Source: Posidonia oceanica (taxonomy: Eukaryota > Streptophyta > Magnoliopsida > Alismatales > Posidoniaceae). From it: a stretch of 64,000 bases of DNA. The position numbers and the translations under genes were made by a program. Shown in pieces: positions 38,040-48,100 of the stretch. The stretch spans positions 124,205,001-124,269,000 of the forward strand of contig JAZBRS010000076.1 in NCBI GenBank assembly GCA_037176725.1, given 5' to 3'. The notes under the pieces are model-generated. The model was not told where the DNA came from. It did no database searches and worked only from the letters and a program-made list of their open reading frames with translations. Within the stretch, counting starts at the first letter, position 1, and the number at the start of each line of letters is the position of its first letter.

Positions 38040-38530
38040 AACTAGCAAGTTCCCACTCTTTCACAGCCACATCTGCATCACTAGAACAGACAGCAGCGGT
38101 ACAGGAGTCAGAGACACTCCTTCTGGCGGGATCAAGCATGCTACCAGCGGTCACAGTTACATCAGTGCCACTGTCCCTATCTCTTGAGGGGCAGTTAATC
38201 AATACAGTCAGCAGCGCAGCTCAGCCCGCTTTAGCAGCCACATCTCCAGGAATGCAGCTGGCGCAGTCCGCTTCGCATCCTCCCGACAACCAGCAGCAGC
38301 TCTCATGGCAAGACCCCATGGCGTCAGAGGCTGCACTCTCTCAGTTACGGCCCGATACAAAAGGCCAACTGAGCACTACACTCTCCGGGCCCTTGAGCCC
38401 TCTGAAGAGCACCCCTGCTTACTCTCCAACAGTGACCCTGGCAGCATATCCATCTATGGCACCGCTGACTTGTCTATTTGGGCCTTCTACATCAGAGTTG
38501 CCGCCATCGGACGTGCCCGTGAACTAAATC
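38040..38530 (+). other. Protease-to-RT spacer
   Basis: The frame changes here: the pol frame is open from 38033 to a TAA at 38525-38527, encoding only low-complexity Ser/Thr/Ala/Pro sequence, and resumes at the ATG at 38531. Ogre elements are known for an intron between protease and RT. I see no convincing donor and acceptor pair here, so decay or a recoding site remain alternatives. Confidence 0.5.
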
Positions 38531-40021
38531 ATGCAGATTCCAAGGGCAGCAATCCGTCTTGCAGCTGGGCCAGTGCCGCAGGCCCCCGGCGTCTACTACG
38601 TCGACTCCCGCTCAAACGAGGAAGAAGAAGTGGCGATAGAAGCCCAGGTCGATTCTTGGATGTCCGACTTAGAGCTACTTTATCAAGAACAAATCAAGTC
38701 GATAGTAGAAGACCTGGCAGAAAGGAAAGGGAAAGCCGTGGTTACGGACCCTCCTCTGCAAGAAGACCATGCCTCTATCATGGTCCTGGAAGAAGACTCA
38801 GCAGCGCCGGACTCCCCTAGACCAAATGAGCTCATCACTCTCCAATCAGAAGGCGGGTCTAGGTGGTTTGTGCAACACATGCCTCATTTGAGCAGCATAG
38901 CGAGCGGCAATGCCCAGATCAGCCGCCAGTCCGGCATGCCCTCCAGAAGCACACTGGAAGACCCAGAGGAGGAAGCATCAGCAGTGCAAGCAGCAGCTGT
39001 AACAGAGCAGAAAGCAGAATCAGTAACAGAGCTGTCAGCAGCCTCAGCAGCAGAACAGTCAACAGCATCAACAGCAGAATCAGCAAGGCCCTCAGCAGAA
39101 TTAGCGGAGCACTCAGCAGAATTAGTCAGGCCAGAGCAAACAGCAGAAGGAGTTGCTGAGACGGAGGTTGCACACTGGGGCTACAAGAACACTCGAGTAA
39201 GCGTGACCATCCTGAAGCGTCACCAAGGCCAAGCAGTGGAACACATGCACTCTTTCGACATCACAAGCCCTTCTTTTGAGAAAGAGATCCTCTCGGAACT
39301 TATTGCTTATGGAGAGGAGGATGATACGGGCATGGATGATACTGATGAATCATTGCTCGAGTTCCGGCCCTATGACGACGACCCAGAAGGCCCCAACCTC
39401 CATGTTGAAGAAGAAACGGAGGTTGTCAACATCGGCACAGTTGAGGAAGTCAGAGAGGTTCGTATCAGTGCACAGCTGTCCACCCAGGCTCGAACAGAGT
39501 TCATCGCATTCCTGAAAGAATATGTGGATGTCTTCGCCTGGAGTTATGAAGATATGGTCGGCCTTGACATAGAAGTAGTGGTGCACAATCTGCCCTTAAA
39601 CCCAGATGCCAAGCCAGTGAAGCAGAAACTAAGAAGATGGCGACCGCAGTGGCTGCTCATGATCAAAGATGAGATAATGAAGCAGCTCGGAGTCAACTTT
39701 CTGAAGGTCGTTCTTTATCCTGAATGGCTGGCAAACATTGTACCTGTGCCCAAGAAAGATGGCCGAATCCGGATCTGCATCGACTACAGGGACCTGAACA
39801 AGGCGAGTCCCAAGGACGACTTTCCATTGCCTCACATTGACGTCCTAGTCGACAATACAGTGGGCCACAAGATGCTCTCCTTCATGGACGGCTTTTCTGG
39901 ATACAATCAAATCAAAATGGCAGAAGAAGACATGGAAAAGACTTCATTCATCACCCCTTGGGGAGTCTTCTGCTACCAAGTCATGCCGTTCGGCCTGAAA
40001 AATGCTGGTGCGACCTATTAG
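38531..40021 (+). pseudogene. pol: Reverse transcriptase, N-terminal part
   Basis: Starts at the first ATG after a stop in the pol frame. The first ~270 residues are an acidic and then Ala/Ser/Glu-rich linker. RT then begins with the substrate-loop and palm motifs PEWLANIVPVPKKDG, RICIDYRDLNKASPKD (near 39770-39810), SFMDGFSGYNQIKM and MPFGLKNAGATY. The frame is cut by a TAG at 40019-40021, directly after ATY, inside the RT fingers/palm and ahead of the catalytic YVDD. Downstream sequence continues in the same frame, so this is a point-mutation break with no indel. Confidence 0.88.
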
Positions 40022-42700
40022 AGGGCCATGACTGCACTGTTCCACGACCTCATGCACCAAGAAGTGGAGGTCTACGTAGACGACATGATTGCTAAAACCA
40101 AAGAGCCTGAAGATCATCTTACCTGTCTCAAAAAGCTCTTTGACCGTCTACGAAAGTACAAGCTACGCCTGAATCCCAAGAAGTGCGTATTCGGGGTGTC
40201 TTCTGGCAAATTGCTCGGCTACATTGTTAGCCAAAGGGGGATTGAGGTGGACCCGTTGAAAGCACAAGCCATCGTGGACATGCCACCCCCTAGAACTGAA
40301 AAGGAAGTCAGAAGTCTGCTTGGGCGTTTACAATATATCAGTCGCTTTATTGCACAGCTTACGCCCATCTGCGAGCCCATATTCAAGCTCTTGAAGAAGA
40401 ATGCGCAGATTCACTGGAGCGAGGAGTGTCAGGCTGCATTTGCCAAGATCAAGCAGCTGCTGATCAAGCCTCCTGTCCTGGTCCCGCCTACACCAGGGAG
40501 ACCTTTGCTTCTCTACCTTTCTACCACGCAGCATTCCATGGGCGCCGTCTTGGGCCAACATGACGAATCTGGTAGAAGGGAGCGCGCCATCTACTACCTA
40601 AGCAAGAAATTTAATGAATGCGAAGCCAGGTACAGTACACTAGAGAAGACCTGTTGGTCCCTTGTCTGGGCTGCACAGAAACTAAGGCACTACATGATGG
40701 CATACCCAGTACAGCTCTTATGCCGGCATGATCCTATGAAGTTCCTTTTTCAGAAGCCGGCCATGGTGGGCAGATGTGCTAAGTGGCAGGTGTTATTGTC
40801 TCAGGACGACATCACCTTTGTCACACAGAAATCCATGAAGGGTCAGGCCATGGCAGACCATCTTGCTGACCTTCCTCTACCTGAATACCAACCCCTCCAG
40901 ACGCAGCTCCCTGATGAAGACATTCTCTTTGCAATGGAGGACTCTGAGCTGAAAGATCCTGAAGAACAAGAGGAATGGCAGCTCTACTTTGATGGTGCAG
41001 TCAACAAAAAGGGCCGAGGCGTAGGCGCAGTGCTGACCACGCCCCAGGGACAGATGATTCCCTTCACGAGGAAGCTGACTTTCGCATGCACAAACAATGA
41101 AGCGGAGTATGAAGCATGCATCCTAGGGTTGAAAGTCGCCCTCGAACATGAGGTGCAGAAGCTGCATGTGCACGGCGATGCCATGCTGGTAATTTCTCAA
41201 GTGAACGGCGATTGGAGGACAAAAGATCCCAAGCTGGTGCCGTATCACGAACACCTGCTGAGGCTGATGGAAGAGTTTGAGAGCATCTGCTTCACATATA
41301 TGAACAGAGCGAAGAATGCGTACGTAGACGCACTAGCAACTCTGGCATCCTGGCTCACTATACCTGAAGACAGTACAGTAGATGTATCCATTACTCGCAT
41401 TGAGCAGCCTGCATATTGCCTGAGCATAGAAAAGGCGGATCCAGCAGAGGAGCAGCCCTGGTATCGAGATATAAAATCCTTCCTGGAGTCTGGCAGCTTT
41501 CCTCCTGATACCGCAGCAGCAGACAAGAGAACTCTGGCGCGTCTGGCGTCGAAGTATGTGTTGGGGGCTGGGCAACTGTACAGAAGGTCATATAATCAGA
41601 TGCTACTGCGCTGCCTGAACAAATCGGAGGCTGACACGCTGATGCTCCAAGTGCATACGGGGACCTGTGGCCCGCACATGAACGGCGTCCTCCTGGCCAA
41701 GAAGATCATGCTCCAAGGATATTTCTGGCAGACCATGGAAGCTGACTGCTGCCGATTTGTGCGTAAATGCCACAACTGTCAGATTCATGGTAACTTCATC
41801 AAGGCCCCTCCACATCAGCTGCATAACATGTCTTCGCCATGGCCTTTCTCCACCTGGGGGATCGATGTCATTGGCGCCATCCACCCTGCTGCTTCAAATG
41901 GTCATCACTACATTCTGGTAGCGATCGATTACTTTACCAAGTGGGTGGAAGCAGCCTCTTACAGGACAGTCACCGCTGTGGCAACAGAAAAATTTATCAA
42001 GAACAATATCATTGCCCGGTATGGGGTCCCGCACTCAGTCATCTCTGATAATGGCACAAACTTCATTGCCAAAAGGATCGAGGAATTCCTGCAGAGTCTT
42101 AAGATCAAGCATCATCGATCCTCGCCCTATCGGCCACAAATGAACGGAGCAGTGGAGTCTGCAAACAAGAACATTGTCAAAATCCTAAAGAAAAAGGCAG
42201 AAACCCACAAGGATTGGCACGACAAGCTCCCGTACGCACTCTGGGCGTACAGGACATCAATCCGGACCTCTACAGGAGCCACCCCGTACTCTCTGGTGTA
42301 CGGTATGGAAGCGGTGTTACCTGTTGAAGTAGAGATCCCCTCTCTGCGGATCCTACGAGAAGCTGAGTTGGAAGAGGCAGAATGGGTCGAAGACCGCTGC
42401 ATCCAACTGAATTTAATTGATGAGCGCAGACTGCAAGCTATGCACAATGCTCACTGCTACCAGAAGCGGATGGCCAGAGCATTCTTGAAGAAGGTCCAGC
42501 CCAGAAACTTTCAGCCAGGAGACCTTGTCTTGCGCGCCATTCATTTGCCTGATGGTCGAGGGAAATTCCGACCCAATTGGTGTGGCCCCTTTGTGGTCAA
42601 GCAGATCTTTTCGGGAGGCACGGTAACTCTTGAGGATATGGACCGGGTCGAGCAGTCTGAGCCCGTCAACCTCTGCTATCTGAAGAAGTACTATCAGTAG
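40022..42700 (+). CDS. pol: RT C-terminal part, two RNase H domains and integrase
   Basis: Open in one frame for about 890 codons after the RT stop; the first ATG is at 40028. RT active site YVDD is at 40073-40084, followed by the thumb (LGYIVSQRGIEVDP). A first, Ty3-type RNase H region (about 40500-40880) has weakened active-site motifs. A second one (about 40985-41350) has FDGAV, NNEAEYEA, HGDAMLVI and AYVDALATLAS, which gives the Asp/Glu/Asp/Asp set of the extra RNase H known in Tat elements. Integrase follows: an HHCC zinc finger (VHTG...CGPHMN...KCHNC), the catalytic D of GIDVIG (residue ~613), D of SDNG (~674) and E of GAVES (~710), spacing DD35E, and a C-terminal GDLVLR/WCGPFVV domain. 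The TAG at 40019 uncouples it from the RT N-terminus. Confidence 0.92.
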   Translation, partial: RAMTALFHDLMHQEVEVYVDDMIAKTKEPEDHLTCLKKLFDRLRKYKLRLNPKKCVFGVSSGKLLGYIVSQRGIEVDPLKAQAIVDMPPPRTEKEVRSLLGRLQYISRFIAQLTPICEPIFKLLKKNAQIHWSEECQAAFAKIKQLLIKPPVLVPPTPGRPLLLYLSTTQHSMGAVLGQHDESGRRERAIYYLSKKFNECEARYSTLEKTCWSLVWAAQKLRHYMMAYPVQLLCRHDPMKFLFQKPAMVGRCAKWQVLLSQDDITFVTQKSMKGQAMADHLADLPLPEYQPLQTQLPDEDILFAMEDSELKDPEEQEEWQLYFDGAVNKKGRGVGAVLTTPQGQMIPFTRKLTFACTNNEAEYEACILGLKVALEHEVQKLHVHGDAMLVISQVNGDWRTKDPKLVPYHEHLLRLMEEFESICFTYMNRAKNAYVDALATLASWLTIPEDSTVDVSITRIEQPAYCLSIEKADPAEEQPWYRDIKSFLESGSFPPDTAAADKRTLARLASKYVLGAGQLYRRSYNQMLLRCLNKSEADTLMLQVHTGTCGPHMNGVLLAKKIMLQGYFWQTMEADCCRFVRKCHNCQIHGNFIKAPPHQLHNMSSPWPFSTWGIDVIGAIHPAASNGHHYILVAIDYFTKWVEAASYRTVTAVATEKFIKNNIIARYGVPHSVISDNGTNFIAKRIEEFLQSLKIKHHRSSPYRPQMNGAVESANKNIVKILKKKAETHKDWHDKLPYALWAYRTSIRTSTGATPYSLVYGMEAVLPVEVEIPSLRILREAELEEAEWVEDRCIQLNLIDERRLQAMHNAHCYQKRMARAFLKKVQPRNFQPGDLVLRAIHLPDGRGKFRPNWCGPFVVKQIFSGGTVTLEDMDRVEQSEPVNLCYLKKYYQ

Positions 42701-43254
42701 CCGAAAGCGGCCCCGTTGCAGATGCCCTTCTCCCACTTGCACTTGCATTCTCACCTCTTGCCACCTCTATTTCAAATCATCATCGTCATCCTTTCAGCTC
42801 TTGCATTCTCTCTTTTCAAATCATCATCGCCATCCTTTCAAAGCATCCATCATTTCTTTCTCTCAAATCATGCATTACATTTTTGGCCCGGTGATGAAAA
42901 TCGGAAGTGCTTGCCTGCTCTGGAAAGAGTCACCCTACCTCACCTGGCACTACTCAGATGTCTTAGCTAGTGAGGGAGCCACCACCAACGAGGACAGGCG
43001 AACCACCTAATCTCGCAAGGACATACACCTCTGAGGGAGAAAAGATGTTAGGATGTGAGTCTGGAAAAAGTGAGAGTAGACACCTAGGTTTGAGCACATC
43101 CAAGGAACAGAAGACGAAGATAGAAGCCGGCCCTAGAGATAGGGGTGTGCAGTCTAACCCTGCTCCTTCTACCCATCACACGGCAGACCCAAAGCCTAAA
43201 TCCATTACATTTCAAACACCCTCCTTTTGCCACCAAAATGGGGATAGCAAAAGC

Positions 43255-43375
43255 CTGAAAAAAAAAGAGAGAGAAAAGCAGAACAACAAGCAAAAAAAAG
43301 AGATAGAACAAAAACCCAAAAAAAAAGGGGAAAAAGCAAGCAAAGCAAAAAAAAAAAAAAAAAGGAAAAGGCAAG
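43255..43375 (+). repeat. A/G-rich low-complexity tract
   Basis: Long runs of A broken by GAGAGA and AAGC. E2 has the complementary T-rich tract at about 63160-63270 in the matching position. It could act as a second polypurine tract, but may be simple low-complexity DNA. Confidence 0.6.
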
Positions 43376-44109
43376 TTTCAGCCCGAAAACACAGGCACCA
43401 TTATCCCCCATGCTTCACTAGAGATCCCCAGCATGTCGAGCTTAAAAGAATCTACCACATCCCTTCAAGAGCGAACACTCACCCTTTCCTGGCTAGGGGC
43501 AGAGAAAGACTGCATACCTATGAGGGAGAAATCAATCAAAAAAGAGAGCTGAAAGAATAGGTGTAGGTCCTGAGAGTTTGGCCAGTAGCCTGTCCTCACC
43601 ACACCACCACCTGTACAATGCCAACACCCGTTCCGGAGCGCCACCAGCAAGCCAAGAGTCTAGGTAGGGCTCAGTGAGTCAGGGACCACTCCCTTCCTTT
43701 GCAGCAGGCACCAAAGCGCTCCGTATGCTGAGGGCATCCAAGCATACTCATTCATCCAAGCATACTCATCCATCCAAGCATACTACTCATCTTCATAAGC
43801 ATATCACCTGCATCATGCATACATGCATCTTCTTCTATCATTCCTTTTCTTATCAATTTCTCCCGCTCTGCAACGCGCTTCGGCCCTGAGACAGTACTTC
43901 TCCCCAGCAGAGCGCATCAACGACACTCGAGCTGCGCTGGTCCAGATCTCCTGCCAGCCCTCACACCCGTGCCCGCAAGACTGCTACAGAATCCCCTTGC
44001 TTATCAGTGCTTAATTGCTATGTTCTGTTATTGACTGCTATGATGCATGTGAAACTACATTTTCAGTCTCAGCTTCTGCTTGTTGTCAATGATTACATAC
44101 CTACGAGAT

Positions 44110-44131
44110 CTGATTGTTTATTGATAGCAGG
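44110..44131 (+). other. Candidate 3' splice site before the extra ORF
   Basis: CTGATTGTTTATTGATAGCAG/G places an AG at 44129-44130, 49 nt before the ATG of the extra ORF. The same sequence with the same 49-nt spacing to the ATG is kept in E2 (AG complement at 62403-62404). This suggests a spliced subgenomic mRNA for the ORF; the donor is not identified, although the LTR donors are candidates. Confidence 0.4.
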
Positions 44132-44179
44132 TACCATCAAGCTCTACAGCTATCAGCCTGTATCTCTGCGATCTGCGTA

Positions 44180-45382
44180 ATGGGCTTCCCTACTCTGCTG
44201 ACTCCCGCTCACTGCTCGGAAACCCTGCGAGAATGGATCGGCAGGCTCACTCAGGAAGACTGTGAGAAGCTGTGCCTCTGGGGGATCCCAACTAAACTAC
44301 TGAAGGCCGCTGATGTGGAAGTCAGCCGTCACCTTCTGTGTGCCGCCGCAAGATTCTGGAAACCGGCGCACCATGTCTTTCGCTTTGGCAAAACTGAGCT
44401 GACGCCTACACTGGAAGAGGTGCGTCGGATCTGCGGTTTTTCCAAGATCTTGGGGCCGCTTGTTTTCATGAGGCGAGATGGATATCTCAAGGTCCTGAGC
44501 CAGCTGACTAGGCTCCCCAATCGAACTTGCCAACAGAAACTAATCTGCACCAGTGGGCCTGAACCTATGCTTCGCCTTGTGCACTTCGATGATATCATGA
44601 ACAAGCACGCAGAACTCGGAGATGAGCTGTGGCTCCGAGGATTTGTTATCCGCTTCCTGGGCGAGCTAATCTTTACTCATGGCCGACTAACAGTGGCCAT
44701 TGAGGTTGCAGAGATTGCATTAGCTGTGGTGACCCAGCACATAGACCTGGCGCCAGTTGTCCTGGCAGAGACCTATCGCGAGCTGGACCGCATCTCTCAT
44801 CGCTGCCGCCACTTCCACGGTTGCGGAGCACTCATACAAGTCTGGCTGACCGCGCACTTAGAGATGAACCTCTTGCGCCCTCAAGTGCATGCCTTCGAAG
44901 CATACTGCAGCAGCGCCCGTGCCAAGACAGAAAAGAGCGTCAAAGAAGAATACGAGAAGCTATCAGCACTGACTGACGACGCTGTGATATGGCGTATCAT
45001 CCCCTCTGTAGCCGAGCCATTTACTATCTTCTTCAGCGTGCGCGACACGCGGCTGATCATTCTACCAGGCTTCACAGCAGGCATAGAGTACCATCCAATC
45101 AGGGTCATGCGTCAGTTCGGCTTCCAGCAGGGCTCCTTCATTGGCAGTACAGCGCCCCGGCTTCTACAGATGTACCCTCTCAGCACAACTGCCCCAACCA
45201 AGAAGCTCGCTAGTCTGATGCAGCATGGGGTCCAATCAATAGACATTGCAGCTGTGAGAGGTGTAGGATGCACCCCAGAAAATGAAGCTGAAGTCCGAGA
45301 GCCCTGGCCTATTACTGAGATCCCGCCAGGCGGCCCCCTATTCCCTGACTCCAGGCAGTCGAAGAAGACTCGAACTGACTAG
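44180..45382 (+). CDS. Extra sense ORF, plant-mobile-domain / DUF7745-like protein (400 aa)
   Basis: Uninterrupted 400-codon frame. I chose the ATG at 44180 because the frame is open a little further upstream only through a TTG, and because the E2 copy starts at the matching ATG and has exactly the same length (1203 nt). The sequence LCAAARFWKPAHHVFRFGKTELTPTLEEVRRICG resembles the N-terminal signature (fW.P....F.FG..EL.PTLEE) of plant retrotransposon-associated proteins annotated as plant mobile domain or DUF7745; this assignment is from memory of the family. The middle is predicted mostly helical and the C-terminus is Pro/Lys-rich. No catalytic motif is visible. Tat elements are known to carry additional ORFs of unknown function between pol and the 3' LTR. 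It is intact although gag-pol is broken. Confidence 0.75.
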   Translation: MGFPTLLTPAHCSETLREWIGRLTQEDCEKLCLWGIPTKLLKAADVEVSRHLLCAAARFWKPAHHVFRFGKTELTPTLEEVRRICGFSKILGPLVFMRRDGYLKVLSQLTRLPNRTCQQKLICTSGPEPMLRLVHFDDIMNKHAELGDELWLRGFVIRFLGELIFTHGRLTVAIEVAEIALAVVTQHIDLAPVVLAETYRELDRISHRCRHFHGCGALIQVWLTAHLEMNLLRPQVHAFEAYCSSARAKTEKSVKEEYEKLSALTDDAVIWRIIPSVAEPFTIFFSVRDTRLIILPGFTAGIEYHPIRVMRQFGFQQGSFIGSTAPRLLQMYPLSTTAPTKKLASLMQHGVQSIDIAAVRGVGCTPENEAEVREPWPITEIPPGGPLFPDSRQSKKTRTD

Positions 45383-45689
45383 GCCCTCGTGCAACCATCA
45401 TGTGGTCTTCTTTTCAAGTCACGCTGTACATCTTTTGGCCTGCCACAGGCATTGTACTCATCAAGCTTTATCAATGAAAAAACTGTTTCTGCTATCTGCT
45501 TGCACTGCAAGACTGTTCAATGCATTACATATTCATTATCATCATCATCTCGGGCCCTCTGGCCAGACTTGCAGCCATCGCAACGCAGCAAAGTCCTCAG
45601 CACCCAATCCGGAGTCCAGAACACCTGCGGACCCGCGTCGTCAAGCTACGCCATCTGGCGTCCCCAGCTGGTCGCCTCTAGCTGGATCA
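45383..45689 (+). other. E3 3' UTR, first part
   Basis: Non-coding sequence after the extra ORF, conserved in E2 at about 60880-61150 (GGCCTGCCACAGGCATTGTACTCATCAAG region and the CTGGCCAGACTTGCAGCC block, which are short enough to recognise by eye). It leads into the tandem repeats. Confidence 0.55.
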
Positions 45690-46440
45690 TCATCCCCAGC
45701 GGGCTGGCACCCCAAACTGCTCAGCGAAAGGTCCGTCAACCTGTCATCCTCCTCAGCTGATCATCCTCAGCTGAGTCCCCAGCGGGCTGGCACCCCAAAC
45801 TGCTCGGCGAAAGGTCCGTCAACCTGTCATCCTCCTCAGCTGATCATCCTCAGCTGAGTCCCTAGCGGGCTGGCACCCCAAACTGCTCGGCGAAAGGTCC
45901 GTCAACCTGTCATCATCCTCAGCTGATCATCCCCAGCTGAGTCCCCTGCGGGCTGGCACCCCAAACTGCTCGGCGAAAGGTCCATCAACCTGTCATCCTC
46001 CTCAGCTGATCATCCTCAGCTGAGTCCCCAGCGGGCTGGCACCCCAAACTGCTCGGCGAAAGGTCCGTCAACCAGTCATCCTCCTCAGCTGATCATCCTC
46101 AGCTGAGTCCCCAGCGGGCTGGCACCCCAAACTGCTCGGCGAAAGGTCCGTCAACCTGTCATCCTCCTCAGCCGATCATCCCCAGCTGAGTCCCCAACGG
46201 GCTGGCACCCCAAACTGCTCGGCGAAAGGTCCGTTAACTTGTCATCCTCCTCAGCCGATCATCCTCAGCTGAGTCCCCAGCGGGCTGGCACCCCAAACTG
46301 CTCGGCGAAAGGTCCGTCAACCTGTCATCATCCTCAGCTGATCATCCCCAGCTGAGTCCCCTGCGGGCTGGCACCCCAAACTGCTCGGCGATAGGTCCGT
46401 CAACCTGTCATCATCCCCAGCTGGTCATCCCCAATTGGAT
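45690..46440 (+). repeat. 83-bp tandem repeats in the E3 3' UTR (about 9 copies)
   Basis: A unit containing GCGGGCTGGCACCCCAAACT, CTCGGCGAAAGGTCCGTCAA and CTCAGCTGATCATCC repeats with starts at 45775, 45858, 45941, 46024 and 46107, exactly 83 bp apart. E2 keeps only about two decayed units at 60720-60880, so copy number is highly variable between family members. Confidence 0.9.
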
Positions 46441-46536
46441 CGTCACTTGCGGGCTGGTACCCCAAACTACTCGTCCGACAAGCACGACAATCTTGTCATC
46501 ACCCCTTACTTTCGTTGCCAAGGAGGCGTTGGCCAA

Positions 46537-46563
46537 CCCCTGGTGTCATCCCGACACCAGGGG
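46537..46563 (+). other. Perfect 11-bp hairpin in the E3 3' UTR
   Basis: CCCCTGGTGTC and GACACCAGGGG flank a 5-base loop (ATCCC). E2 keeps the identical stem at 60629-60655. A further CCTGGTGTCAT copy follows near 46616. It could be an RNA structure or a rho-like binding element; its function is unknown. Confidence 0.7.
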
Positions 46564-46629
46564 CATCTTTTGATCGCCCCTTGGTATCATTCTTCCCCTC
46601 TTTCCCCTATGATATTCCTGGTGTCATAG

Positions 46630-47175
46630 GATGATTTCTTCTCATCATTACCTCATCCCCTCTTTCTCATCATTATCTCACCCCCTCTTTATCTCATCAT
46701 TACCTCACCCCCTCTTTCTCATCATTATCTCACCCCCTCTTTATCTCATCATTATCTCACCCCCTCTTTCTCATCATGATCTCATCCCCCTCTTTAGCAA
46801 TAACTCTCATCATGATCTCATCCCCCTCTTTCTCATCATGATCTCATCCCCCTCTTTAGCAATAACTCTCATCATGATCTCATCCCCCTCTTTAGCAATC
46901 CTTCTCGTCATGATCTCGCCCCCTCTTTAGCAATCACTCTCATCATGATCTCACCCCCTCTTTAGCAATCATTCTCATCATGATCTCATTCCCTTCTTTA
47001 GTAATAACTCTCATCATGATCTCATCCCCCTCTTTCTCATCATGATCTCGCCCCCTCTTTAGCAATAGCTCTCATCATGATCTCACCCCCTCATTAGCAA
47101 TCATTCTCATCATGATCTCATTCCCCTCTTTAACAATAACTCTCATCATGTTCTCATCCCCTCTTATCAAGCAAT
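46630..47175 (+). repeat. CTCATCATGATCTCA-type minisatellite in the E3 3' UTR
   Basis: Units of roughly 21 and 36 bp with the words CTCATCATGATCTCA, CCCCCTCTTT and AGCAATAACT. It corresponds in position and in part in sequence to the 56-bp repeats of E2, but lacks their GATAAG/CTTATC segment. Confidence 0.85.
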
Positions 47176-48100
47176 CAAGCACTCTCAGGCTGATATCCTA
47201 AACTATCAACAATCAAGCACTCTCAGGCTGATATCCTAAACTATCAACAATCAAGCACTCTCAGGCAGATAACCTAAACTATCATCTGGGCCGATCCATG
47301 GTTGGCCCACAGTTGTGTTATACGGCTGACATCCAGTAACTGTCCCTTGCAATTGCAGTTTCCAGTTGATAGGTCTGTAAACTATCCGCTAGTTGATAGG
47401 TCTGTAAACTATCCACCAGTTGATAGGACTGTAAACTATCGTTAGGCTGATATCCTAAACTATCACCAGCAATTGCATTATACGGCTGATATCCAGTAAC
47501 TATCCATCATCATTGCGCGTTCCAGTTGATAGGACTGTAAACTATCGTTCCAGTTGATAGGACTATAAACTATCGCTAGGCTGATATCCTAAACTATCAC
47601 GCACAATCATGTTATACGGCTGACACCCAGTAACTGTCCCTCGCAATGCCGTTTCCAGTTGATAGGACTGTAAACTATCCGCCAGTTGATAGGTCTGTAA
47701 ACTATCCACCAATTGATAGGTCTGTAAACTATCGCTCTAGTTGATAGGACTGTAAACTATCCGGCATTTGCGTTATATGGCTGATACGCAGTAACTATCA
47801 CTCATGGTTTGTGGCTTCCAATTGATAGGTCTGTAAACTATCCGCCAGTTGATAGGTCTGTAAACTATCCGCCAGTTGATAGGTCTGTAAACAATCCGCC
47901 AGTTGATAGGACTGTAAACTATCCCACACAACCATGCTCTAGGCTGATAACCTAAACTATCGCTCTAGGCTGATAACCTAAACTATCGCTCTAGGCTGAT
48001 AACCTAAACTATCACTCCAGGCTGATAACCTAAACTATCGCTCTAGGCTGATAACCTAAACTATCACTCCTGGTTGATAGGACCGTAAACTATCCGAACG
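47176..48100 (+). repeat. GATAG/CTATC minisatellite in the E3 3' UTR (units near 27 bp)
   Basis: Many units of the forms TTGATAGGTCTGTAAACTATC, split here as GATAG, GTCTGTAAA, CTATC, and CTGATAACCTAAACTATC. Interspersed are ATACGGCTGATATCCAGTAA blocks. Each unit is an imperfect hyphenated palindrome. E2 has the same repeat, with a different order and number, at about 58620-59440. Confidence 0.88.

Larger units (their letters stand above)
42701..44179 (+). other. E3 spacer between pol and the extra ORF
   Basis: About 1.48 kb, conserved in E2 at 62354-63799. It contains CATC-rich sequence, a block with GGCCCGGTGATGAAAA, an A/G-rich tract at about 43255-43375, and CATAC/CATCC-rich repeats at about 43735-43800. 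An open frame at 42970-43560 encodes a Lys-rich chain across the A-rich tract. Its counterpart in E2 is not kept open, so I do not call it a gene. Confidence 0.6.

Noticed and set aside
38040..38530. Protease-RT intron as in classic Ogre elements
   Set aside because: The frame change and stop would fit one, but I saw no convincing donor/acceptor pair; decay explains it equally well.
42970..43560. 196-codon Lys-rich frame after pol
   Set aside because: Crosses an A-rich low-complexity tract; E2 does not keep it open at the matching place.
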